This document shows, in pieces, positions 44,234 to 52,977 of a stretch of 64,000 nucleotides of DNA; the first letter of the stretch is position 1; each line of letters starts with the position of its first letter. The stretch is from positions 1 to 64,000 of the forward strand of contig NC_023139.1 in the NCBI RefSeq assembly GCF_000511385.1, given 5' to 3'. Both the position numbers and the translations under genes were made by a program. The stretch is from Phaeobacter gallaeciensis DSM 26640. Its GTDB lineage: Bacteria; Pseudomonadota; Alphaproteobacteria; Rhodobacterales; Rhodobacteraceae. Under the pieces are notes generated by a model that ran no database searches, was not told the DNA's origin, and was given only the letters and a program-made list of their open reading frames with translations.

Positions 44234-44533
44234 ATGGGATGGGTGGTTATGAGCGAGCGCGAGTTGAACCGCGTGGAGGTCTTGGCGCAGGTCGATGATG
44301 GACGGTTGAAATACCAATGCGTCTACTTGCATGCTTGGGAGACCGGATCAGAGGCGAAGGCCGGCGTCGGAAAGTGGGTCGAGTTCTACAACCGAAAACG
44401 TCCACATTTCGCCCTTGGCGGCACCCCCCCCCACCGTGGTCTATTGGATGAAAAAACACAAAACCCACCCCGATCAGCAGGAGCAGAGGGTAGCTTAAAT
44501 TACGCCAGAACCTTTCAAACAATTGGGGACTAA
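44234..44533 (+). pseudogene. Chimeric transposase remnant (ISNCY-like start fused to IS3-like end)
   Basis: An open frame of 99 codons. Residues 1-25 (GWVVMSERELNRVEVLAQVDDGRL) match the start of ISNCY-type transposases; from about residue 26 (KYQCVYLHAWETGSEAKAGVGKWVEFYNRKRPHFALGGTPP) it matches the C-terminal end of IS3-family OrfB, including the Tyr-Asn-x-x-RPH motif. The DDE catalytic core is missing, so it cannot transpose. It records at least two insertion events and a deletion that joined them. It ends 4 bp into the convergent LysR gene. Confidence 0.75.
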
Positions 44534-45459
44534 CTCAGCTGATTTAGGCTCCCAATTTCAGCACAGATAAAGTTTGCCAGTTTGTGCTGGAACGCTGTCA
44601 TTTTTTTGTCTTTGCGGCGTACAAAATAGATCGGAAATGCCAGTGCCATCCCTGGAGTGCGAACCTCCCGCAGCACACCGCTCAGCAGTTCGTCCTTCAC
44701 AGAAGACTCGAACAGAAAGGCGATGCCTGACCCTGCGCGGACGGACTGCTTAATTGCTTCGCCGTGCCCGAATTCCAGAACAATGTTGCTTCTGACAATA
44801 CCGTGGGTCATCAAGGCATAGTCTTCCAGATCCCGGCGCGCCGTGTTTGCCCTGGCAGTGATAAAGGGTAAATCCGACAGGCTTTCAGGCGTGATTTCGC
44901 TTCCAACAATTGCAGAATCCCGCGCAGCGGCAAGGATCAGTTTTTCACTGTAGAGCGGTATAACTTCCAGACTGCTGATGCCCCTGACCCGGTCAAAAAT
45001 CGTGAAGCCGAAATCGCATTCCCCTCTTTGCACCAATTCGCTTGCCATTTTTGGATTTGCAATCTGCACTGAGATGTCACTGTGTACGTGGCCATCTTTA
45101 AACCTCGAGACAATGGACGGCAGAATGTAGGATCCAAGGGTCATGGATGCTGCGATGGACGCGCTCCCTGTCGTTCCGGCTTTGCGGTCTCTCAGCTCAT
45201 CCTCAAGTTCACGGGTCTGAGAAATGATTTCCTTGGCCCAAGCATAGATGCGTTCGCCATCCTCCGTCAGGGTGATTTGACGCCCGTTCTTTTTGGTCAG
45301 CGGCACGCCGATCTTCTGGGCAAGAGATTTGACATGCGTCGTTACCACGGGCTGAGCAATGCTGCACTTTTCTGCGGCCCGCGACACGCTTCCCAGCTCT
45401 GCAACGTGGCAAAACACCTCAAGCTTATGAAGGGTGATCTGGCTGATCAGGGATCGCAC
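44530..45459 (-). CDS. LysR-family transcriptional regulator
   Basis: LTTR of 309 residues: HTH LHKLEVFCHVAELGSVSRAAEKCSIAQPVVTTHVKSL at about 10-48, then an effector domain typical of CbbR/CysB-like members (ASMTLGSYILPSIVSRFKDGHV, GECDFGFTIFDR). It is divergent from the class II aldolase and 3-hydroxybenzoate operon, with a TGGTTTAAACCA palindrome between them, and is the probable activator of that operon. Confidence 0.9.
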   Translation of the reverse strand: MRSLISQITLHKLEVFCHVAELGSVSRAAEKCSIAQPVVTTHVKSLAQKIGVPLTKKNGRQITLTEDGERIYAWAKEIISQTRELEDELRDRKAGTTGSASIAASMTLGSYILPSIVSRFKDGHVHSDISVQIANPKMASELVQRGECDFGFTIFDRVRGISSLEVIPLYSEKLILAAARDSAIVGSEITPESLSDLPFITARANTARRDLEDYALMTHGIVRSNIVLEFGHGEAIKQSVRAGSGIAFLFESSVKDELLSGVLREVRTPGMALAFPIYFVRRKDKKMTAFQHKLANFICAEIGSLNQLS

Positions 45460-45533
45460 CGGCGGGTCCTCAAACGTGTGGCATGTTTCATACGGGCAGG
45501 CAGCCCACTTTCATATTATATAGGCTATGCGTG

Positions 45534-45545
45534 TGGTTTAAACCA
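45534..45545. promoter_or_regulatory. LysR-type operator palindrome
   Basis: Perfect 12-bp palindrome TGGTTTAAACCA 62 bp before the class II aldolase start and 75 bp from the LysR start. It contains a T-N11-A-like arrangement expected of LTTR sites. Confidence 0.6.
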
Positions 45546-45606
45546 TATATTTTTACTCACGGGGGAACCTCCCTATGCTCCGTGTCAAACAGGCGTGGAG
45601 AGTCAG

Positions 45607-46353
45607 ATGTCTACAGATCGAGAAACAAAAGAAGAAACCAAGCTTGTTGAAGCTGCTATCAGCGACCTGGTTCTTGCCAACAGAATTCTTGCCCGTGAGG
45701 ACGTTATCGACAGCTTCGGGCACGTCAGTGTGCGCCACCCGCTGCGCAATGACCGCTACTTTCTGTCCCGGTCCCGCAGCCCGGTCAATGTGACCCGCGA
45801 GGATATCATGGAGTTTACCTTGGACGGGGAACTCGTAGGGGAAGACCACCGCCGACCTTACAATGAGCGCCACATCCATGGAGCAATTTACAAAGACCGT
45901 CCGGATGTAAACTCCGTTGCCCACCACCACGCGCGCTCAATTATTCCATTCACAATGAATGATATTTCACTGCGACCGATCTTTCACATGTCGTCCGTCA
46001 TTGGCAAAGAAGTCCCGACCTGGGACAGCCAGGACGAATTCGGGGATACCAACATGCTGGTTGACAGCATGGAAATGGGCCACTCGCTTTCCCGGGCGCT
46101 GGAGCAGAACAGTGTGGCACTGCTGCGCGGGCACGGTTGTATCTGTGTCGCTGCTAACGTCAGAGCCGTGTGCATGGTCGCCACAGGCCTCAAGGACAAT
46201 GCCGCCTTGGTGCAGCAATCTCTGCCTCTGGGCCCACTGACCCCCCTGACCGACGGCGAAATCGAGAAAACAAGCGCGATGCTTCTGGGGGACATGCCGC
46301 TGGCGCGGGCCTGGGACTACTGGGTGTCGCGGGCCGGGTACCCCGGTCTGTAA
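45607..46353 (+). CDS. Class II aldolase/adducin-family protein
   Basis: Protein of 248 residues of the class II aldolase family. Metal-binding His residues appear in VNSVAHHHARSIIPF (about 105-110) and LLRGHGCI (about 175-180); SFGHVSVRHP is the family N-terminal motif. Members act as aldolases or as decarboxylases of ring-cleavage products such as HCOMODA. GGAGAG precedes the ATG. It is first in the operon that continues with the 3-hydroxybenzoate 6-hydroxylase-like gene, so decarboxylation of an aromatic or muconic acid is a fair hypothesis. A related, frameshifted gene is at 53685-54384. Confidence 0.85.
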   Translation: MSTDRETKEETKLVEAAISDLVLANRILAREDVIDSFGHVSVRHPLRNDRYFLSRSRSPVNVTREDIMEFTLDGELVGEDHRRPYNERHIHGAIYKDRPDVNSVAHHHARSIIPFTMNDISLRPIFHMSSVIGKEVPTWDSQDEFGDTNMLVDSMEMGHSLSRALEQNSVALLRGHGCICVAANVRAVCMVATGLKDNAALVQQSLPLGPLTPLTDGEIEKTSAMLLGDMPLARAWDYWVSRAGYPGL

Positions 46354-46455
46354 CGCATCACAGATTAACCGCGTCCCGAGACCGCGGAATTGTGGCAGGG
46401 GCTCAACAAGAAAGTTGCGATTGCGACCTTCGGCTTATGAAACATGGAGGCAAAG

Positions 46456-47637
46456 ATGCCATCACAGCCTATCTTGATCGCGGGCGCCGGAATTGGCGGC
46501 TTGGCCGCCGCTGTCGGCTTGGCCCGGAAAGGGCTCCGCTCAATCGTTGTCGAGCAAGCACCCATCTTGGGGGAAATCGGCGCCGGAATTCAGATTGGTC
46601 CCAATGCGTTTCACGCGTTCGACTACTTGGGTGTCGGCGATGAAGCGCGCTCCAAAGCCGTCTATGTCGACTCTCTCCGTCTGATGGATGCAAAAAGCGG
46701 CAACGACATCACCTCCATTCCCTTGGGTGAGCAGTTCCGGAAGCGCATGGGTAACCCCTATGCAGTGGTTCACCGGGCTGACCTGCACTCTGTTCTTCTG
46801 GACTTTTGCGAAGCAAGCGACCTGATCGAGATCCGCACCAACACCCTGGTGAACGGTTACGATCAGGATGGAAAAACTGTTCGGCTGAACACGTCGCTTG
46901 GCGTCTTCGAAGGTTCCGCGCTGATTGGTGCCGAGGGTCTCCGGTCCCCGATCCGCGCGCAAATGGTGGGTGACGGCGAACCGCGCATCTCCGGCCATAC
47001 GACTTACCGCAGTGTGATCCCGACCGAGCAAATGCCAGAAGATCTGCGCTGGAACGCAGCAACCCTGTGGGCCGGGCCCAAGTGCCACATTGTGCACTAT
47101 CCGCTGAAAGGCGGGAAGGTATATAATCTGGTGGTTACATATCACCGCGACTTGCAGGAACCGATTGTCGGCCGCCCTGTCAGCCGCAAGGAAGTGATGC
47201 AAGGCTTTGAGCACATCGCCCCCAGAGCCCGCCAGATCATCGAGCATGGGCAGGATTGGAAGCTGTGGGTTCTGTGCGACCGCGACCCGATTTCCAACTG
47301 GCGGGATGGCCGCGTGGCTTTGCTCGGCGATGCAGCACATCCAATGCTGCAGTACTTCGCCCAAGGTGCCTGTATGGCCCTGGAAGATGCCGTCTGCCTG
47401 TCCCATTGCATGGAAAACTACAGCGATAACATCGAAAATGCGCTGGAAACATATCAAACAATGCGCCGTGTCCGGACTGCGCGGGTTCAGATGAACTCGC
47501 GACTGATCGGTGACTACATCTACCACCCGGATGACGCCCAGGCGGCGGTGCGCGATCACGTTATGTCGAACATGACCCCCGATGAATGGTGCGACCAGTT
47601 GCACTGGCTGTACGGCTCAAACGGTCTCGAGAACTAA
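46456..47637 (+). CDS. FAD-dependent monooxygenase (3-hydroxybenzoate 6-hydroxylase-like)
   Basis: Single-component flavoprotein hydroxylase, 393 residues from MPSQPILIAGAGIGGLAAAVGLARKG (GGAGG upstream). FAD motif GAGIGG at about 9-14, DG-type motif around ALIGAEGLRSPIRAQ, and GD motif RVALLGDAAHPMLQYFAQGACMALEDA near 290. The sequence style and the gentisate genes that follow point to 3-hydroxybenzoate to gentisate conversion; salicylate 5- or 1-hydroxylation are alternatives. Fourth from the end of a compact catabolic operon. Confidence 0.85.
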   Translation: MPSQPILIAGAGIGGLAAAVGLARKGLRSIVVEQAPILGEIGAGIQIGPNAFHAFDYLGVGDEARSKAVYVDSLRLMDAKSGNDITSIPLGEQFRKRMGNPYAVVHRADLHSVLLDFCEASDLIEIRTNTLVNGYDQDGKTVRLNTSLGVFEGSALIGAEGLRSPIRAQMVGDGEPRISGHTTYRSVIPTEQMPEDLRWNAATLWAGPKCHIVHYPLKGGKVYNLVVTYHRDLQEPIVGRPVSRKEVMQGFEHIAPRARQIIEHGQDWKLWVLCDRDPISNWRDGRVALLGDAAHPMLQYFAQGACMALEDAVCLSHCMENYSDNIENALETYQTMRRVRTARVQMNSRLIGDYIYHPDDAQAAVRDHVMSNMTPDEWCDQLHWLYGSNGLEN

Positions 47638-47647
47638 AGGACAGAAA

Positions 47648-48343
47648 ATGGGCTACGTTTTTCCCCCGCAAGACCCTGTAACACTTCCCGTGGCCGGCAG
47701 CGATGAACGCTTGCCTGTCCGCCGCATCCTGTGTGTTGGCCGGAACTATGCCGCACATGCGCGCGAAATGGGCAAGGACCCGGACCGGGATCCGCCGTTC
47801 TTCTTCTCCAAGCCGGCAGACGCCATTGTGATGGATGGCGAAACTGTCGCCTATCCCGCTGAAACCAGCAACCTGCACTATGAAGCAGAGCTGGTTGTGG
47901 TGATTGGCAAAGAAGGCCGCAGAATCTCGCTGGAAAACAGCCTGGACCACGTCTGGGGCTATGCAGTCGGCAATGACCTGACCCGCCGGGATCTGCAGCT
48001 CAAAGCACGCGAGCAGGGGCGGCCCTGGGATATGGGTAAGTCGTTTGACCGCTCCGCACCAATCGGTCCCGTGCATCCGGCATCCGCTGTGGGCCACCCA
48101 TCATCCGGGGAGATCAAGCTGACCGTCAATGGCGAAGTCAAACAACAGGCCGACCTGGCAGAACTCATCTGGTCGGTGCCTGAAATCGTTTCGATCCTGT
48201 CGAACTTCATCGACCTGAAGCCCGGCGACGTCATCATGACCGGAACTCCGGCAGGTGTTGGCGCCATGGTGCCCGGCGATGTCTGCGCCGTCAGCATTGA
48301 GGGACTGGGCGAGATCACCACAACAATCGGTGCAGCGGAATGA
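47648..48343 (+). CDS. Fumarylpyruvate hydrolase (FAH family)
   Basis: FAH-fold hydrolase, 231 residues, completing the gentisate pathway by cutting fumarylpyruvate to fumarate and pyruvate. Conserved pieces: ILCVGRNYAAHAREMGKDPDRDPPFFFSKPADAIV, the metal-binding E-x-E in HYEAELVVVIGKEG, VWGYAVGNDLTRRDLQ and DVIMTGTPAGVGAM. ATG 47648 is 10 bp after the monooxygenase stop. Its stop overlaps the next gene (ATGA). Confidence 0.9.
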   Translation: MGYVFPPQDPVTLPVAGSDERLPVRRILCVGRNYAAHAREMGKDPDRDPPFFFSKPADAIVMDGETVAYPAETSNLHYEAELVVVIGKEGRRISLENSLDHVWGYAVGNDLTRRDLQLKAREQGRPWDMGKSFDRSAPIGPVHPASAVGHPSSGEIKLTVNGEVKQQADLAELIWSVPEIVSILSNFIDLKPGDVIMTGTPAGVGAMVPGDVCAVSIEGLGEITTTIGAAE

Positions 48344-48987
48344 GCTTTCAGCTGCATAACTTCTTCAGGTCTTCAACATCGACCCGGTTGCGGGCGGTTT
48401 TGAACCTGAAGGGGCTGGATTATGACTACATCCCTTATGTTCTGCGTAAAGGTGAAACCCGGAGTCCGGAATACCTGGCGTTGAATCCCCAAGGGCTGGT
48501 CCCCTCGCTTGTCCGGGAGGATGGCACGGTCATGACACAGTCTCTTGCCATCATCGAGTGGCTGGATGAGGTTCATCCGGAGCCTGCACTTCTGCCCGCT
48601 GATCCGGATGCAAGGGCGCAGGACCGCGCGCTTGCCTACCTGATTGCTTGCGACATCCACCCGCTGAATAATCTGCGGGTTCTGCAATATCTCGGCAGCG
48701 AGTTCGGGGCCGATGAAGAAAAGCAAAAGACCTGGTTCACACATTGGGTGTCGATCACTCTTGACGCTTTTGAACAAACGCTGGCCTCAGCGGAACAGCA
48801 GGCGCGCTACTGTCTGTCCGACACCCCTGGATTGGCCGATGTCTGCCTCTATGCGCAGATTTGGAACAACAAGCGGTTTGGCATTCCAGTGGAGAACTGG
48901 CCGAACATTTCGCGCGTTTTCGCAGCACTCGACACTTTGCCTGCCTTCCAAAACGCCGCTCCTCCCAAACAGCCGGACGCGGCATAA
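48340..48987 (+). CDS. Maleylpyruvate isomerase, GST zeta-class type
   Basis: Glutathione-dependent isomerase of 215 residues. GST zeta signature SSTSTRLRAVLNLKGLDYDYIPYVL at the N-terminus (SS-x-x-x-R pattern with catalytic Ser), NPQGLVPSLVREDGTVMTQSLAIIEWLDE, and DIHPLNNLRVLQYL. With gentisate dioxygenase next to it, maleylpyruvate rather than maleylacetoacetate is the likely substrate. It overlaps the hydrolase gene. Confidence 0.9.
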   Translation: MSFQLHNFFRSSTSTRLRAVLNLKGLDYDYIPYVLRKGETRSPEYLALNPQGLVPSLVREDGTVMTQSLAIIEWLDEVHPEPALLPADPDARAQDRALAYLIACDIHPLNNLRVLQYLGSEFGADEEKQKTWFTHWVSITLDAFEQTLASAEQQARYCLSDTPGLADVCLYAQIWNNKRFGIPVENWPNISRVFAALDTLPAFQNAAPPKQPDAA

Positions 48988-49009
48988 TCAAAGACAGTAG
49001 GAGATTGTT

Positions 49010-50113
49010 TTGAGTTCCGAGACCACACACGAGAACGTTGAGCATTCTATGCAGCCTGATGACAGCCCCGAGCTGCGCAGCTTGTACAAAAGCTTTGAAG
49101 ACGAGCACATCATTCCGCTTTGGACGCAGCTTGGCGACCTGATGCCGATGCATCCCAAGCCCAAAGCCGTGCCTCACGTCTGGAAGTGGAAGTCCATCCT
49201 GCCGCTGGCGGAAGCCTCTGGAGATCTGGTACCCGTTGGCCGCGGCGGAGAGCGGCGGGCACTGGGGCTTGCCAATCCGGGGCTGGGCGGGAACGCGTAT
49301 ATCTCCCCCACTCTGTGGGCCGCAATCCAATATCTCGGCCCACGGGAAACCGCACCCGAGCATCGGCATTCACAGAATGCATTCCGTTTTGTTGTTGAAG
49401 GTGAAGGCGTCTGGACAGTTGTCAACGGCGACCCCGTGCGGATGAGCCGCGGAGATCTCTTGCTGACACCAGGCTGGAACTTCCACGGCCACCACAACGA
49501 CACCGACAATCCTATGGCATGGATTGACGGTTTGGACATTCCGTTCAGCCAGCATAACGATGTCGGGTTCTTTGAATTCGGCTCCGACCGGGTGACCGAC
49601 TATGCAACGCCGCAATATTCTCAGGGGGAACGCCTGTGGTGCCACCCTGGACTAAGACCCTTGTCACAGCTGCAAAACACCGTCTCCTCTCCGATCGGAG
49701 CCTACCGGTGGGAGTACACCAATCAGGCCTTGACCCAGCAGCTGCTGCTGGAGGATGAGGGCCACCCGGCGACAATTGCTCCGGGTCATGCGGCGGTCAG
49801 GTATGTGAACCCAACCACCGGCGGCGATGTCATGTCCACCATACGCTGCGAATTCCATCGCCTGAGGGCAGGTGCGAGAACCCAGACCCGCCGTGACGTC
49901 GGCTCAACCGTGTTCCAGGTATTCGAGGGCAGCGGCGCCGTTGTGATTGATGGCAAGCGCCAATCGCTGGATATCGGCGATCTGTTTGTCATTCCTTCGT
50001 GGGTTTCCTGGTCGCTGGAAGCAGAGACCCAGTTTGATCTGTTCCGCTTCTCCGATGCGCCGATTATGGAGCGGCTCAACTTTGCCCGCAGCTATGTTGA
50101 GGGCAAAGAGTGA
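49010..50113 (+). CDS. Gentisate 1,2-dioxygenase
   Basis: Bicupin ring-cleavage dioxygenase, 367 residues, converting gentisate to maleylpyruvate. TTG 49010 is used as start because AGGAG lies 7 bp upstream; an internal ATG at residue 11 region is the alternative. Cupin 1 iron ligands: ETAPEHRHSQNAFRFVVEGEGVWT and GDLLLTPGWNFHGHHND. Cupin 2 is in the C-terminal half (TVFQVFEGSGAVVIDG, LDIGDLFVIPSWVSW) with fewer His. The flanking isomerase and hydrolase genes confirm the pathway. Its stop overlaps the next gene by GTGA-type coupling. Confidence 0.92.
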   Translation: MSSETTHENVEHSMQPDDSPELRSLYKSFEDEHIIPLWTQLGDLMPMHPKPKAVPHVWKWKSILPLAEASGDLVPVGRGGERRALGLANPGLGGNAYISPTLWAAIQYLGPRETAPEHRHSQNAFRFVVEGEGVWTVVNGDPVRMSRGDLLLTPGWNFHGHHNDTDNPMAWIDGLDIPFSQHNDVGFFEFGSDRVTDYATPQYSQGERLWCHPGLRPLSQLQNTVSSPIGAYRWEYTNQALTQQLLLEDEGHPATIAPGHAAVRYVNPTTGGDVMSTIRCEFHRLRAGARTQTRRDVGSTVFQVFEGSGAVVIDGKRQSLDIGDLFVIPSWVSWSLEAETQFDLFRFSDAPIMERLNFARSYVEGKE

Positions 50114-50652
50114 GGGAAGCCGGTCAGCGAACGGGCAGGTTCCGGGCGGGTGACGGCGCCAGATCTGATTCAGACCTGGCGCCGTCCGGCGACCTCCTTC
50201 TGGCACGGCGCGGCACTGCTTTTTTTGCTCGTTTGCTGAATGCTTTGCCGGATCCGGAATTGTACCAGGACAGCTGTGTACCGGGATGGCAGCGCTGTCA
50301 TGTTGTTGCATCGGTTGGCCTGCATGCGCGCGAATTGGCCAATGAAATCGAAGCCATCCGGACCGGCACACCCGTCGTAAAATTGAGCGGTTCCGTGCTG
50401 CCTGAACTCCGCGAATACGCGACAATTCCGGCCCGCGCGCTGCGTCATCTTTTTAGCCACTCTGCGGTGCATCTAAATGTTGTTTGGCGGGACCTTTCCG
50501 ATGCAGAATGGAAAATGTCCAATGCCGAAACGTTGATTTCGCACACCCCCCTGGAGAGGGGGAAAGTGATTTGGGAAGCAGCACTGAAAATAAACACGGG
50601 CGTCTCGGCATCAATATTTCCAGAAGACGTTAAAAGAGTCCTCCACAATTAA
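50110..50652 (+). CDS. DinB-like maleylpyruvate isomerase (MDMPI N-terminal type)
   Basis: Protein of 180 residues starting at GTG 50110 inside the gentisate dioxygenase stop. The region GTAFFARLLNALPDPELYQDSCVPGWQRCHVVASVGLHARELANEIEAIRTG matches the start of mycothiol-dependent maleylpyruvate isomerases: the GW-x-R-x-HV block with the metal His. Later His residues (HSAVHLNVVW) could complete the site. So the operon encodes two unrelated isomerases for one step. Whether this one uses mycothiol, glutathione or no thiol cannot be told; alphaproteobacteria do not normally make mycothiol. Confidence 0.72.
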   Translation: MREAGQRTGRFRAGDGARSDSDLAPSGDLLLARRGTAFFARLLNALPDPELYQDSCVPGWQRCHVVASVGLHARELANEIEAIRTGTPVVKLSGSVLPELREYATIPARALRHLFSHSAVHLNVVWRDLSDAEWKMSNAETLISHTPLERGKVIWEAALKINTGVSASIFPEDVKRVLHN

Positions 50653-51107
50653 TCTGATTGCAATAGTCACCAGATCTGCAAATTGAGAAGCGTTCCCTGC
50701 TCTGGAACAGTCAGGCTGAAAAGTCCAACGGCCCAGGGGGCCTATAGGTGACCACCAGACACATCTCTGAATTCGAACAATCAAATGGTGATTCCCAATT
50801 TCTTGAATCGACTGAAATTGAGTTTCTCGAATCAGCATTGATCAGCTGGAACTTTGGGACACTGAATCCGCCGGGATTGTCTGGGAATGGGAAGAAAGCC
50901 ACGGTTATTGGGGCGGTCTGAGCTGAAGGTCAGGCGATTTCCCGAGCTGAAACTGCAGCATTCGCAACTCACACTTGCCTCATCATGCCTGGCTTCGCCA
51001 AATGGGATTTTGAAATGTTTTGATGCATTGTTTTTCTTTGTTTTTGGGAAAAAGTATATATATAAACTTCCAAATAGCCATTTTATGGCATTTTACGGGA
51101 GGATACC
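50653..51107. other. Gap of 455 bp upstream of the porin
   Basis: Contains CAATTTC (50796-50802) and GAAATTG (50814-50820) as an inverted repeat, and an A+T-rich stretch with TATATATA near 51056-51064 as a likely -10 region. A small hairpin GCCAT-TTT-ATGGC (51077-51089) precedes the ribosome binding site. No gene is supportable. Confidence 0.5.
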
Positions 51108-52205
51108 ATGAACATCAAAGTCACATCAGTCAGCGCCGCGCTTGCTGTTTTCGCGTCAGTTGCCTCTGCTCAGCAGCAGGGGTCGGCACAGAATGGGCAG
51201 CAGGGGAGCCTGCCCACCGGGATCGCAGGTATATACAACCTTGGTGCATCCGGATTGCTGGAAAGCTATTTGTCGAATGAACCGTTCGGAATTGCGCAAA
51301 CACGAATTGGCGTAGCCCGGGCTGTAACTGGGGTTGCACATGGCGGCGGGCCTACTTCCGGATATGACACATCCCCGGTTTCGGGAATTGGAGATTTCCA
51401 TGCCTTGAAAGTGATTTCGCCGGATTCCTTCATCCGATTCTCGACAGAATATGTCGATACGAGTGGCGGCGGCAGTATTGTGAAGGTGGATGCGCAAACT
51501 TATCGCTTTGATGCTCAGTACGTCAAATTTTTTGATCCGAGCACAATGGTTGCATTCGGTGCGTTTTATGAAAACACTGATATTAATAATATTGGTGTTG
51601 CCGAACTGTCTTATGGCGGCTGGGGTCTGCGTGCGGATGCATTGAAGCAGTTCAATCAGAATTGGGGTGTGTCAGGGCGTATCGAGTATATGTTCGGTGG
51701 AACCGATATCAATCTGCCGATCAGCCCCACTGCGGCGATCATTCAAAAACAGGATGATGACCGCCTGTACATCCAGTCCGAACTGGTCGGCCGGTTCGAC
51801 AGCTCGGACTTGAATTGGGTTCCAAACGGCTGGGTTTTGAACCCGATTTTTGGCGCTCTTTATCAGAAATCCTGGATCGAAGCGACGGCCGACAATTTCG
51901 GAAATGTCTCCTCCGGCGTCAACGGCCCTACAGAAGAGTACAGCACGATCTGGGCAAAGGCCCGGATTTCCAAGCAGCTGGCCCCGGGCACCTGGTCTCC
52001 GAAAGCAACACTTGGCTTCGAACATGAGCTGACCAACAGTCTGGATGAATATCTGGATGAACCGACTTACGGTGTTGTCGGCCTGGGGGTCACCTATCTG
52101 ACCAAGTCCGGTGGATACTTCGATGTAACATATTCAGGACGCCTTGGCCTGAACGGTATCCGCGAACAGAACGGCATCACGATTGCCTTCACGCAAACGT
52201 TCTAA
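51108..52205 (+). CDS. Outer-membrane porin-like protein
   Basis: Beta-barrel protein of 365 residues with signal peptide (SVSAALAVFASVASAQQQ) and a C-terminal Phe after alternating hydrophobic strands (IREQNGITIAFTQTF), the outer-membrane insertion signal. Amphipathic strands repeat throughout (FIRFSTEYVDTSGGGSIVKVDAQTYRFDAQYVKF, YGVVGLGVTYLTK). Full ribosome binding site GGGAGGATACC. Located between two aromatic catabolic operons, it could admit aromatic acids. It does not match the classical short porin loops well, so specificity is open. Confidence 0.78.
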   Translation: MNIKVTSVSAALAVFASVASAQQQGSAQNGQQGSLPTGIAGIYNLGASGLLESYLSNEPFGIAQTRIGVARAVTGVAHGGGPTSGYDTSPVSGIGDFHALKVISPDSFIRFSTEYVDTSGGGSIVKVDAQTYRFDAQYVKFFDPSTMVAFGAFYENTDINNIGVAELSYGGWGLRADALKQFNQNWGVSGRIEYMFGGTDINLPISPTAAIIQKQDDDRLYIQSELVGRFDSSDLNWVPNGWVLNPIFGALYQKSWIEATADNFGNVSSGVNGPTEEYSTIWAKARISKQLAPGTWSPKATLGFEHELTNSLDEYLDEPTYGVVGLGVTYLTKSGGYFDVTYSGRLGLNGIREQNGITIAFTQTF

Positions 52206-52328
52206 CTTGAATCTGCGTTAAGGTCGAAATCAAACAGCCACCGCGCGGCAGAGCAGTGTGGAAACTGCTCTGCTTGCGGCATTGCGAACCGCAACATGCC
52301 GGGCTGGGCGGCGCTTTCTATTCGCAAT

Positions 52329-52789
52329 CTATCGGCTTCGGGTCTCAATCGTTTTGATCGCCTTTGAGATCAGGAAGACCAGCTGTTGCTGTTGCTGCTC
52401 CCCCCTCCCCGCTCACCCCCTCCAGTGCACGCCGGTTTTGCTCTTGTGCCTCGGCCAATGTGGGGTCCTTCAAGGCGCCCGCGCTCGGTCAGCCACGTTT
52501 GCCGGATACGGCCGTCCTTAACGTCCCGCGTACGTTTGATCAGGCCATCGCGTTCCATTCTTGACAGTGTGTCGGCGATCCTCGCTTGCTCAATCCCCAC
52601 CCGTTCGACAAGTCTCTTCTGAGACAGGCCTTCTTGCTCCCAAAGATGAACCATGATCGGAAAGACACCAGTAGACTGGCCTAAGGGCTTTATCTGCTCC
52701 TGAAGGGCATTCGCATTGATGCGATGAGCATGGCTTTCACACAGCGCACGCCCGACAGCGTCATTCATCACAGCGACCAGGGGTCGCAA
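52329..52789 (-). pseudogene. MarR-family regulator, apparently frameshifted twice
   Basis: The first ~100 residues (MNDAVGRALCESHAH, GVFPIMVHLWEQEGLSQKRLVERVGIEQARIADTLSRMERDGLIKRT, RDVKDGRIRQTWLTERG) are a normal MarR winged helix and wing. In the current frame the end turns into low-complexity GGGERGGGSSNSNSW. Shifting +1 at the GCGGGCGCC stretch (about 52464-52474) restores the family helix LKDPTLAEAQEQNRRALEGV, and a second +1 at the poly-G run (about 52410-52425) restores LVFLISKAIKTIETRSR with a TAG at 52329. Both spots are G-rich, so sequencing error is possible. It is divergent from the DLH operon. Confidence 0.7.
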
Positions 52790-52977
52790 TACAGATCCGT
52801 CGCCATTTGCCTGCTCGCTTTCGCCTTTTCGGCTTCGATCAACGGAGTGCCTTGTGACATGATAGTTCCGAAAAAAGGTAATTGATGTGGTGTCAAATGC
52901 ATGATAATACCGATAAATGATAAAAACGACAAAGTATCCAGTGTGGGCGTTGAGCTTTAACGGAGGAGAATGACATC

